Part shown: one piece after another, positions 56,820 to 64,000 of the stretch | How positions within the stretch are numbered: position 1 is the first letter of the stretch | Layout of the letters: the number at the start of each line of letters is the position of its first letter | NCBI RefSeq assembly: GCF_900116555.1 | Contig: NZ_FPAT01000015.1 | Location: 62,001-126,000 of the forward strand | Length of the DNA: 64,000 nt | Direction of reading: 5' to 3' | Source of the DNA: Actinopolyspora lacussalsi subsp. righensis | Lineage (GTDB): Bacteria; Actinomycetota; Actinomycetes; Mycobacteriales; Pseudonocardiaceae | Notes under the pieces: model-generated | The model's input: the letters and a program-made list of their open reading frames with translations, nothing else | What the model was told of the DNA's origin: nothing | Database searches by the model: none | Translations under genes and position numbers: made by a program

Positions 56820-57371
56820 TTAAGCTATCGGTCCCGCGCATCCGTACCAGTTATTTCCACGCGGGTAACTATTATGTTCAGGGGTCCAAATGGTATAAAC
56901 AAATCCTCCTGCGTTATCAACTACCATTTGAGCCATTTGCGGCACAGTACCAATGGAAGTTTCTATATAGAAAGTAAATTTGTATCGGGTTCGAGTGTCT
57001 GGGAAGTTTTTATCTGGCTCTTTGCTTCCTCGATGTGCGAGATTTGAGAAGCACCTAAGGAAATCATCTTGATCTCTCTCGTAAACTGGATGTGTATTTC
57101 CGCTTGAATTTGGATGAGCGATATGGATTACGCCAGAACGCTCATCGCCGCAACCTAAGAATACTCCATTTTCATAATCTACGGCAGCACCGACCCAGCC
57201 TTCCTCGACATAGAGATCGTTTTCATTGTACTGGTATATACATGTCATAGGGGTAACTGCATGGTCAGGAGGAGGGGGAGCGGCCGATGCGCTTGTTGAG
57301 GAAATAACTAAGACTGATGATACCGCTAACGTTAAAATGGCCGTGCGCTTCAGTGCCGAGAGAAAATTCAT
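56820..57371 (-). CDS. small secreted four-cysteine protein, low G+C
   Basis: A 183-residue protein with a clear signal peptide (residues 1-30, cleavage near ASA-AP) and a mature part with Cys44, 74, 107 and 178, consistent with two disulfides. It is rich in Asn, Tyr and Asp. I recognise no family. Two 60-base lines sampled in the gene have 26 and 28 G/C, far below the roughly 42 of the core, so recent transfer from a lower-GC source is likely. It lies alone between a decayed IS30 and the IS5 pair. Length, signal peptide and conserved-looking cysteines argue that it is a real gene. Confidence 0.65.
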   Translation of the reverse strand: MNFLSALKRTAILTLAVSSVLVISSTSASAAPPPPDHAVTPMTCIYQYNENDLYVEEGWVGAAVDYENGVFLGCGDERSGVIHIAHPNSSGNTHPVYERDQDDFLRCFSNLAHRGSKEPDKNFPDTRTRYKFTFYIETSIGTVPQMAQMVVDNAGGFVYTIWTPEHNSYPRGNNWYGCAGPIA

Positions 57372-57622
57372 TGATACCCTGATTTTCTTCGTTTGTACAC
57401 AACCCCAACACCCGATCGGTGGGGAGTTTTTGTCTCTCTAGCTCGTTTTAAATTAATCGAATTAAATTTTCGGGGAAAATGAAAAATGCAATATAAACAT
57501 TAAATACCACCAGATTAAAAAATTATTTTTAATTACGCAAAGAATATAATATCAAAAACAATTCAAATCAATATAGGGATTTTGTTTTAATATTTTCATG
57601 CAAATGGGGGATTGAAATTTTA
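57372..57622. other. very AT-rich non-coding patch
   Basis: No gene is seen. The 60 bases from 57481 contain only 12 G/C, with runs such as AAATTATTTTTAATTA. It covers the upstream region of the secreted-protein gene, so its promoter should be here, but the overall composition makes any -10 call arbitrary. Ends at TTA, the IS target site. Confidence 0.6.
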
Positions 57623-58492
57623 GGCCGTGTCCTACGTGGTGTGTTTGCGGAGATGCTTGTAGCAGCATAGTGCCGCCGCAGGCCCGAGAAAGCCCAGGTA
57701 AAGTCGGGGGGGGGGGGGGCTCGTAGCGTGGGGACAGTCTCCGATATCCGGAGAGCCAGGAGAAGGTGCGTTCGACCGTCCAGCGATAGCGCCCGAGCCG
57801 TTGGTCCGAGTCGATTCCTTTCCGGGCGGTCCGGCCGGTGATGTGGCGCCCGTGGAGCCATCGTCGCAGTTCAGGGTGATCGTAGTCCTGGTCAGCGTAG
57901 ATCCGGCGAGGTGTGGCGTGGCGCTCTCGGTCTGGGTCGTGTCTCGACTGGTGACCGGAGACCCTCTGGATCAAGCCGTGGCTGTCGTGGGTGTTGCCGG
58001 CTGAGACACCAACGGCGACGGGCAGTCCGCCCGTCTCGGACAGGACGTGCAGCTTGGAACCCGGTTTGTCTCGGTCCACGGGACTTAGACCTGTGTGTTC
58101 GCCCCTTTTTTGACCGCACATGCGATGTGTTGAGCAGGACGCGGGAGAGATCTATCAGTTCGGCGCTCTCCAGCTGATCGAGGATTGCTCGGTGCAACCA
58201 CCCCCACACTCCGGCTTAGGGCCAGATCCGAAACCGCCGGTGGACCGTGGACGTGCAGGCGCCGAAGCAGGGCGGCACGTGCCGCCACGAACAGCCGTTG
58301 ACCAGCACGGATCCACGATCGCCGCAAACACCGCCTCATCGTCGACATTCGGAGTGCCACCACCCTACGGGCGGACCCGTGCCGCTGGCAGCAGCGGTTC
58401 GACGATCTCCCACAGCCCGTTCGGCACGATCCAGTCCCACTTGCCACTACGCCCATCAAGACCAACGAATCTCAACCACGTAGGACCCGATC
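57623..58492 (-). mobile_element. IS5-family element A, 870 bp, decayed
   Basis: Ends GGCCGTGTCCTACGTGG (left) and, inverted, GATCGGGTCCTACGTGG (right), flanked by TTA at 57620-57622 and 58493-58495. Transposase on the minus strand: LSPVDRDKPGSKLHVLSETG, YADQDYDHPELRRWLHGRHI and GRYRWTVERTFSWLSGYRRL are clear, but the N-terminal frame has stops. A 14-base G run at 57706-57719 throws the C-terminus (YLGFLGPAAALCCYKHLRKHTT, in outline) out of frame. An A6G4 slip site is at 58102-58111. Confidence 0.88.
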
Positions 58493-58495
58493 TTA

Positions 58496-59363
58496 GACCG
58501 TGTATCACGTGGCGTGTTTTTGTAGCAGGGCAGTGCTGCGGTGAGGGTGAGAAAGGCGGTGAAGTTGGTGGCTGTGCGTTCGTATCGGGTGGTCAGTCGT
58601 CGGTGGCTGGTGAGCCAGGCCAGGCTGCGTTCGATGACCCATCGGTGGCGGCCGAGCGTGTGGCTGGGTTCGATGCCGGTGCGGGCGATGTGTGGAACGA
58701 TGTTTCGCTGCCGGAGTCAGGTACGCAGCGTGTCGTCGTCGTTGTAGGCTTTGTCGGCGTGGAGCTTGGTGGGTGTGCCTCGACCGTGGCCTCGTCGAGA
58801 GCGGAGCTTCGGGATCGCGTTGACCAGGGGTTTCATCCCGTTGCTGTCGTGGGTGTTGGCCGCCGAGACCGCCACCGCCAGCGGGAGACCGGCCTGATCG
58901 GAAAGCAGGTGGATCGTCAAACCGGCTTTACCTCGATCAACCGGACTGGGCCCGGTCATCGATCCCCCTTTTTCGCGCGAACCGTGGCCGCATCAACCAC
59001 CGCGCGAGCCCACTCGAGCTCGCCCTGAGCACCGAGTTCGTCCAGCACCGCTTGGTGTACCCGGCGCCAGAGTCCGGCCTCGGTCCACTGTTGAAACCGG
59101 CGGTGTGCCGTGGGCACCGTGGCACCGAACGACGGCGGCAGGTCTCGCCAGGAACAGCCACTGGTCAGGACGTAGACGATCGCGGTAAACACCGCCCGAT
59201 CATCCGTCGGAACTGTCCCACCACCCTGCGGCCGCTGTGCAAAGCCCGGAATCAACGGACGGACCAACTCCCCGACCACTCATCCGGCACCAACCGCTGC
59301 GACAGCCGATCCACCATCACCCACGATCATGCCACCCACGACAACGCCACGTGAGACATGCTC
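58496..59363 (-). mobile_element. IS5-family element B, 868 bp, decayed
   Basis: Ends GACCGTGTATCACGTGGCG (left) and, inverted, GAGCATGTCTCACGTGGCG (right), flanked by TTA at 58493-58495 and 59364-59366. It shares the left TTA with element A. Transposase on the minus strand: TAIVYVLTSGCSWRDLPPSFG and ARAVVDAATVRAKKG, an A5G5 slip at 58964-58973, then LTIHLLSDQAGLPLAVAVSAAN. A TGA at 58717-58719 stands where Trp is expected (LRT-W-LRQRN), and IARTGIEPSHTLGRHRWVIERS continues beyond it. Its right end is 30 bases from the mntR-like stop codon. Confidence 0.88.
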
Positions 59364-59395
59364 TTAATGCTACTGCCGATCCGGTGTGGAAGAAA

Positions 59396-60082
59396 TCACT
59401 TCTGGACCGTGATGGACAGTGTCTGGGCTATCTCGGAGCCGAGGAAGTGCGTCTCGACCGTTTCGGATTCGCCGACTCGTACCACCAGTGGTCCGCCGAA
59501 GGGTTTGCGCTCCACGAACTCGATCCGATTTCCCAGCGTCAAACCGTGATCGGTGAGGTAACGCAGCAGTTCGGAGTCGGTGTCCCACACCCGCGCGATC
59601 GTGCCGACGGTGCCCGGTTCCAGGTGCTCCAGCAGTCTGGTCGTGGGTTTTTCCACCACCCCGTCCGCGGTCGGGATCGGATCGCCGTGGGGATCGTGGG
59701 TGGGGTGTTCGAGCTTGGCCGCTATGTGCTCGATGAGCTCGTCCGAGACGGCGTGCTCCAGCGAGTCCGCCTCGTCGTGCACCTCGTCCCAGGTGTAGCC
59801 GAGAATCTCCACCAGGAACAACTCCAGCAGCCGATGTCTGCGCAGCACGTCGCAGGCGAGTCTGCGCCCCTCGGTGGTGAGTTCGACACTCCGGTACCGC
59901 TCGTGGGTGACCAGGCCGAGCTGCGCCAGTTTGTTGATCATCCCTGACACCGATGACGGGCTCAGTCCGAGACGAGCGGTCAGCGTGGTGTTCGTGACCG
60001 CCGCGCCGCGTTCGCCCAGCCCGTAGATCGTCCGTACGTAGTCCTCCACGGAGGCTGAGTGGCGCTCAACCATGCCAGTCAT
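59396..60082 (-). CDS. mntR: DtxR/MntR-family metal-dependent transcriptional repressor
   Basis: A 228-residue regulator with an N-terminal winged helix (SVEDYVRTIYGL, LGLSPSSVSGMINKLAQLGLV), a metal-binding/dimerisation domain (RRHRLLELFLVEILGYTWDEVHDEADSLEHAVSD), and a C-terminal FeoA/SH3-like domain. Asp stands where DtxR/IdeR have the iron-selective Cys (EAD versus EAC), which favours manganese sensing. The symbol is therefore tentative; it may be called sirR or ideR-like. Start ATG 60082 (or 60073); the longer open frame upstream is not conserved. Divergent from rlmN. Confidence 0.88.
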   Translation of the reverse strand: MTGMVERHSASVEDYVRTIYGLGERGAAVTNTTLTARLGLSPSSVSGMINKLAQLGLVTHERYRSVELTTEGRRLACDVLRRHRLLELFLVEILGYTWDEVHDEADSLEHAVSDELIEHIAAKLEHPTHDPHGDPIPTADGVVEKPTTRLLEHLEPGTVGTIARVWDTDSELLRYLTDHGLTLGNRIEFVERKPFGGPLVVRVGESETVETHFLGSEIAQTLSITVQK

Positions 60083-60271
60083 GGCTTCACGATAGGACGG
60101 CGCTCGCGAACCTCGCCCGCACCCCGCGCAGCGGATGCCGACCGCCACTGCGCGCGTTCGGATTTGTCCGTTCGGTAATCGACTCCTGTCGCGTCCGGTC
60201 CGGGTGGACCCGCCCGGAGTGCCCCGCCCGACTCGGCGGGTGACCGCCGCGTTCGTCCGCTCGTCCTCGTG

Positions 60272-60278
60272 GGATAAT
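60272..60278 (+). promoter_or_regulatory. candidate -10 of a leaderless rlmN transcript
   Basis: GGATAAT (core GATAAT at 60273-60278) ends nine bases before the rlmN ATG, with no ribosome-binding site between. This is the spacing of leaderless actinobacterial mRNAs. No good -35. Confidence 0.45.
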
Positions 60279-60287
60279 GCAGGTGCT

Positions 60288-61403
60288 ATGACCTCGCAGT
60301 CCCTACCTCTCGTCTTCGACGCGCCCAAGCGGGGGATGCCTCCCAGGCATCTCGCCGATCTGTCCGCGGAACAGCGTCGTGCCGCCGTTTCCGAACTGGG
60401 TGAGAAGCCGTTCCGCGCACGGCAACTCGCGCAGCACTACTTCGGCAGGCTCACGGCCGATGTGTGGTCGATGAGTGATGTCCCGGCCGCCAGCAGGCAG
60501 GTGTTGGCGAACGAGCTGCTGCCCACGCTGCTGACCGCCGTGAACAACCTCGACACGGACGAGGGGGAGACCCGCAAGACGCTGTGGCGGGCGCACGACG
60601 GGACCACCCTGGAAAGCGTGCTGATGCGCTATCCGGAACGGGCCACCGTCTGCATCTCCAGTCAGGCGGGTTGTGGCATGGCCTGCCCGTTCTGCGCCAC
60701 CGGGCAGGGGGGTCTGCAGCGCAACCTGTCGACCGCGGAGATAGTCGAACAGGTTCGGCAGGCCGCCGCCATGATGCGGGACGGGGAGTTGCCCGGTGGA
60801 GAGGGCAGGCTCTCCAACGTCGTTTTCATGGGCATGGGGGAGCCGCTGGCGAACTACCGAAGGGTCATCGACGCGGTGCACCGCATCTGTGACCCCGCCC
60901 CCGACGGGCTGGGACTGTCCCAGCGCTCGGTGACCATCTCCACCGTGGGGCTCGCACCCGCCATCCGACGAATGACGGAGGAAGGGCTCCAGGTCACGCT
61001 CGCCGTTTCGCTGCACACACCCGATGACGAGTTGCGGGACACACTGGTTCCGGTCAACAACCGCTGGAAGGTCGAGGAAGTGCTGCAGGCGGCACGTGGT
61101 TACGCCGAGCACACCGGCAGGCGCGTCTCGGTGGAGTACGCGTTGATCCGCGAGATGAACGACCAGCCCTGGCGAGCCGATCTGCTCGGCAAACTGCTGC
61201 ACGAGCACCTGGGGAGGTTCGCCCACGTCAACGTCATCCCGTTGAATCCCACGCCGGGAAGCAAGTGGGACGCGAGCCCGAAACCGGTGGAGCGCGAGTT
61301 CGTGCGGCGCGTGCGCGAGGCGGGGGTATCCTGCACGGTGCGCGACACCCGCGGTCAGGAGATCGCCGCCGCGTGCGGGCAACTGGCCGCCGAGAGCTCC
61401 TGA
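60288..61403 (+). CDS. rlmN: dual-specificity rRNA/tRNA adenine-C2 methyltransferase RlmN
   Basis: Radical-SAM enzyme that methylates A2503 of 23S rRNA and A37 of some tRNAs. The 371 residues include the [4Fe-4S] motif [35 protein letters not shown], and the two catalytic cysteines (the second in the C-terminal [12 protein letters not shown]). ATG 60288; the 5' extension in the open frame is not conserved. In related genomes it lies next to cdsA; here about 8 kb of accessory DNA separates them. Confidence 0.96.
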   Translation: MTSQSLPLVFDAPKRGMPPRHLADLSAEQRRAAVSELGEKPFRARQLAQHYFGRLTADVWSMSDVPAASRQVLANELLPTLLTAVNNLDTDEGETRKTLWRAHDGTTLESVLMRYPERATVCISSQAGCGMACPFCATGQGGLQRNLSTAEIVEQVRQAAAMMRDGELPGGEGRLSNVVFMGMGEPLANYRRVIDAVHRICDPAPDGLGLSQRSVTISTVGLAPAIRRMTEEGLQVTLAVSLHTPDDELRDTLVPVNNRWKVEEVLQAARGYAEHTGRRVSVEYALIREMNDQPWRADLLGKLLHEHLGRFAHVNVIPLNPTPGSKWDASPKPVEREFVRRVREAGVSCTVRDTRGQEIAAACGQLAAESS

Positions 61404-61529
61404 TCGAAGGTTTTCCGGTCGGGTTGTCGGGATGCTCGCTGGCGGTGCCTCGTTCGAGGATCTCCGGCTCCGGGAGACCCGCGCACACCGACAGCACGAC
61501 AGCAAGGCAGCAGTGAGCGGCCGTGGGAG

Positions 61530-61560
61530 CGGCGTCGCGTAGTGCGCCTACGCGACGCCG
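61530..61560. terminator. bidirectional hairpin between rlmN and the DUF2631 gene
   Basis: Perfect 13-bp stem (61530-61542 with 61548-61560) and five-base loop, in the gap between convergent genes. Confidence 0.75.
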
Positions 61561-61630
61561 GAGAGCTCCTCGCCCGAAACTCGGCGACGCTGCCCACCGC
61601 CCGGAGGGCGTGTCGGCATCGTCACGAGAT

Positions 61631-61930
61631 TCAGCGTCGCCACGAGGTGCGGCGCCTGCGCAGGTCGTAGATCAGCGCGATCGCCATTCCCAGCGCGATC
61701 ACGATCAGCCAGATGTCCGCGCTGATGGGGCGACCACCACCACTGAGGAGTCCCTGGTGGTTGCCGATGAGCATCATCACCATCGCGAAGGTGGAGAACC
61801 AGCCCGCGATCTGGATGCCCTTCGGGAACGATCCGTGCCAGCCCCATTCCACCGAGGGCTCTTCGGCAGGATCGATCGCCTGGGTCGGTGTCCGTTCGCT
61901 CTGGGTCTGCTCCAGCTCCGTGCTTGCCAC
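61631..61930 (-). CDS. DUF2631 family small membrane protein
   Basis: A 99-residue actinobacterial protein with two hydrophobic segments (about 38-56 and 72-90) after an acidic N-terminus; EWGWHGSFPKGIQIAGWFS is the family core. GTG 61930 is chosen because AGGAGG lies upstream on the complement; the longer frame (to 62068) is unsupported. Function unknown; conserved next to dxr/rip1 in this phylum. Confidence 0.85.
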   Translation of the reverse strand: MASTELEQTQSERTPTQAIDPAEEPSVEWGWHGSFPKGIQIAGWFSTFAMVMMLIGNHQGLLSGGGRPISADIWLIVIALGMAIALIYDLRRRRTSWRR

Positions 61931-62226
61931 ATTCCCCTCCTGTAACCGTCGCGACTCCCGGCCTCGGAGCCGCGGACGCCGAATCGTCGGCACGGGGCGG
62001 TACACGGCTTCGTCGCGGATCGAACTGCCGCACGGCACGAGGACCGCCGATGTCGACCATCCTCGCACACCGCCGGGCGGTTGCCGCCGCAGTGTTGTCG
62101 GCAGTGTGACCGGTCACTCCTGGTTCCCGATTGTTCCTGGTTCCCGGTCGATCCGGGCCGGTTCAACGGCCACTCGGTTCCGCCGAACGCGACCGCGATG
62201 ACGCGTGACGTCGCCGGTGGGTGACA

Positions 62227-63489
62227 ATGACCCCGATGGTCTCCGCCCAACCGGATACGCGCGCCCGGCGCGAGGAACGCGACACGGTGCACACTGTCAC
62301 GCTGCTGGGATCCACCGGCTCCATCGGTACCCAGGCGTTGGAAGTCATCCGGCAGGCCCCCGAGCGGTTCCGGGTGGTCGGTCTGGCCGCCGGTGGCAAC
62401 GATCCCGCGGCGCTGGCCGCGCAGGCCCTCGAACTCGGGGTGGAGGTCGTGGCCGTGGCCCGGGCCACGGCTGTGGAGGACATGCAGCTCGCGCTCTACG
62501 CCGAGGCGCAGCGGCTCGGCTACTCGACCGGTCGTTTCCGGCTGCCACGGCTGTTGGCCGGACCGGACGCCGCCACGGATCTGGTGCGCGAGACCGAGGC
62601 CGATGTGGTCCTCAACGGCATGGACGGTTCGCGGGGACTGCGTCCCACGCTCGCCGCCCTGCACGCGGGCTCGCGGCTGGCGCTGGCGAACAAGGAGTCG
62701 CTGGTCGCGGGGGGTCCGCTGGTCACGAGGGCCGCTTCCCCCGGGCAGATCGTCCCGGTGGACTCCGAGCACTCCGCGCTGGCGCAGTGCCTGTGGGCCG
62801 GTCGGGGCGAGGAGGTGGAACGGCTCGTGCTGACCGCCTCCGGTGGGCCGTTCCGGGGCTACGACCGCGAGGCGTTGCACGAGGTGAGCGTCGAGCAGGC
62901 GCTCGCACACCCCACGTGGTCCATGGGGACGGTCGTGACCATCAACTCGGCGACGATGGTGAACAAGAGTCTGGAACTGATCGAGGCCCACCTGCTGTTC
63001 GGCGTGGAGTACGAGCGCATCGACGTCGTGGTGCATCCGCAGTCGATCGTGCACTCGATGGTCACCTACGTCGACGGCGCCACCATCGCGCAGGCCAGCA
63101 CACCCGACATGCGGCTGCCGATCGCGCTCGGCCTGGGCTGGCCCGACCGGATAGGCGGAGTCACTCCACGGCTGACGTTCGAACAGGCGGCCTCGTGGAC
63201 CTTCGAACCGCTCGACGACACGGCCTTTCCCGCCGTGCGGTTGGCTCGGGAGGCCGGTGGGCGGGGCGGATGCCTGCCCGCGATCTACAACGCCGCGAAC
63301 GAGGAGGCGGTGGCCGCGTTCGTCGCCGGTAACAGTCGTTTCACCAGCATCGTGCACACTGTGGAGGAGGTACTGGCAGGGGCCGACGCCTGGTGCGCCG
63401 AGCCGGCCAGCGTGGACGAGGTGTTCGAAGCCGAGGAGTGGGCCCGCCGCAGAGCCCGCGAACTCGCCGGTATGGAAAGAGCGCATTGA
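62227..63489 (+). CDS. dxr: 1-deoxy-D-xylulose 5-phosphate reductoisomerase
   Basis: Second enzyme of the MEP isoprenoid pathway (the fosmidomycin target), NADPH-dependent. About 420 residues: [18 protein letters not shown] (NADPH site), [31 protein letters not shown], and [11 protein letters not shown] (metal and substrate region). Several starts are possible (GTG 62221, ATG 62227, ATG 62236). Its stop overlaps the next gene by one base (TGATG), so the two are coupled. Confidence 0.96.
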   Translation: MTPMVSAQPDTRARREERDTVHTVTLLGSTGSIGTQALEVIRQAPERFRVVGLAAGGNDPAALAAQALELGVEVVAVARATAVEDMQLALYAEAQRLGYSTGRFRLPRLLAGPDAATDLVRETEADVVLNGMDGSRGLRPTLAALHAGSRLALANKESLVAGGPLVTRAASPGQIVPVDSEHSALAQCLWAGRGEEVERLVLTASGGPFRGYDREALHEVSVEQALAHPTWSMGTVVTINSATMVNKSLELIEAHLLFGVEYERIDVVVHPQSIVHSMVTYVDGATIAQASTPDMRLPIALGLGWPDRIGGVTPRLTFEQAASWTFEPLDDTAFPAVRLAREAGGRGGCLPAIYNAANEEAVAAFVAGNSRFTSIVHTVEEVLAGADAWCAEPASVDEVFEAEEWARRRARELAGMERAH

Positions 63490-64000
63490 TGCTTGTCGTG
63501 CTGGGCATCCTGATTTTCTTCCTCGGGCTGTTGTTCTCGATCGCTTGGCACGAGTTGGGCCACCTCGCGACGGCGAAGATGTTCGGCGTCAAAGTGACCC
63601 AGTACATGGTCGGGTTCGGCCGCACGCTGTTCTCCCGGCAGGGCAAGGAGACGGAGTACGGCGTCAAGGCCGTTCCGTTCGGCGGTTTCATCCGGATGAT
63701 CGGCATGTTCCCGCCGAAGCGGGACGAGGAATACGGGCGCACGGCTTCCTCCGCACCGTGGCGGGCCATGGTCGAGGACGCCAGGCAGGCCGTGGCCGAG
63801 GAGGTCCGGCCCGAGGATTCCCACCGGCAGTTCTACCAGCGCAAACCCTGGAAGCGGATCATCGTGATGGCCGCGGGGCCGTTCATGAACCTGATCCTGG
63901 CCATCGGCATCTTCACCTCGGTGCTGATGGGCTACGGGATCGCGGAGCCCACCACCACGATTCACTCGGTCAGCGAGTGCGTGGTGCCCGAAGATCAGAA
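63489..64000 (+). CDS. site-2 zinc metalloprotease (Rip1/RseP family), 3' end cut off
   Basis: The first 170 residues of an intramembrane protease. An N-terminal membrane helix carries the zinc motif HELGH near residue 20 ([19 protein letters not shown]). A periplasmic region follows and a second helix near 134-155 ([15 protein letters not shown], the conserved NL segment). The PDZ domain and C-terminal LDG motif lie beyond the window. In mycobacteria the orthologue (Rv2869c) cleaves anti-sigma factors and sits directly after dxr, as here. Confidence 0.92.
   Translation, partial: MLVVLGILIFFLGLLFSIAWHELGHLATAKMFGVKVTQYMVGFGRTLFSRQGKETEYGVKAVPFGGFIRMIGMFPPKRDEEYGRTASSAPWRAMVEDARQAVAEEVRPEDSHRQFYQRKPWKRIIVMAAGPFMNLILAIGIFTSVLMGYGIAEPTTTIHSVSECVVPEDQ

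Overview
The window is about 68-70% G+C over most of its length (one 60-base line sampled at 19201 has 42 G/C). It carries GTG/TTG starts, a SepIVA-type DivIVA protein, DUF2469, DUF2631, a DUF177-rpmF-rnc-mutM-acyP-smc-ftsY order and a WhiG sporulation sigma factor. Together these indicate a sporulating actinomycete, most likely of the Pseudonocardiales/Actinopolyspora type. That placement is inferred from gene content and order; no rRNA gene is present to confirm it.

Layout. 0-9 kb: the 3' part of a DhaL/FakA-like gene, recG, pyc, rsmD and coaD. 9-12 kb: a GNAT acetyltransferase, a secreted RNase Sa-type ribonuclease, a K+ channel with an RCK domain, and sepIVA. 12.5-26 kb: DUF177, rpmF, rnc, mutM, acyP, smc and ftsY, interrupted by a truncated asparagine synthetase remnant, a P-loop kinase, a Ser/Thr/Pro-rich anchored protein, and the minus-strand pair anmK plus a sodium:solute symporter. 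26-34.9 kb: amt-glnK (no glnD follows), a small P-loop NTPase, a DEAD-box helicase, ffh, an amidohydrolase and a CPBP protease. 35-46 kb: rpsP-khpA-rimM-trmD, rplS, lepB-rnhB-DUF2469, yraN-comM-dprA, xerC-whiG and a convergent M23 peptidase. 47-52 kb: rpsB-tsf, pyrH-frr-cdsA and a methyltransferase. 60-64 kb: rlmN, DUF2631, dxr and the start of the site-2 protease (rip1/rseP).

The only clearly accessory segment is about 52.4-59.4 kb, between cdsA and the mntR-like/rlmN genes, which lie close together in relatives. It holds three IS5-family copies with TTA target duplications, two further IS5 fragments, a decayed IS30-type element, an unrecognised 331-residue ORF of about 53% G+C, and an AT-rich patch (one 60-base line at 57481 has 12 G/C) with a small secreted four-cysteine protein. 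Two of the IS5 copies stand back to back and share one TTA. All transposase frames look damaged.

The core genes form a growth and envelope cassette: ribosome parts and rRNA/tRNA modification (rpsP, rimM, trmD, rplS, rpsB, tsf, frr, rlmN, rsmD), co-translational export (ffh, ftsY, lepB), chromosome upkeep (recG, smc, rnhB, mutM, xerC, dprA, comM), lipid and isoprenoid precursors (cdsA, dxr, coaD) and nitrogen/carbon supply (amt, glnK, pyc). I found no CRISPR array, prophage, biosynthetic cluster or tRNA gene. No convincing new multi-gene system is visible; the best leads are listed in the findings.
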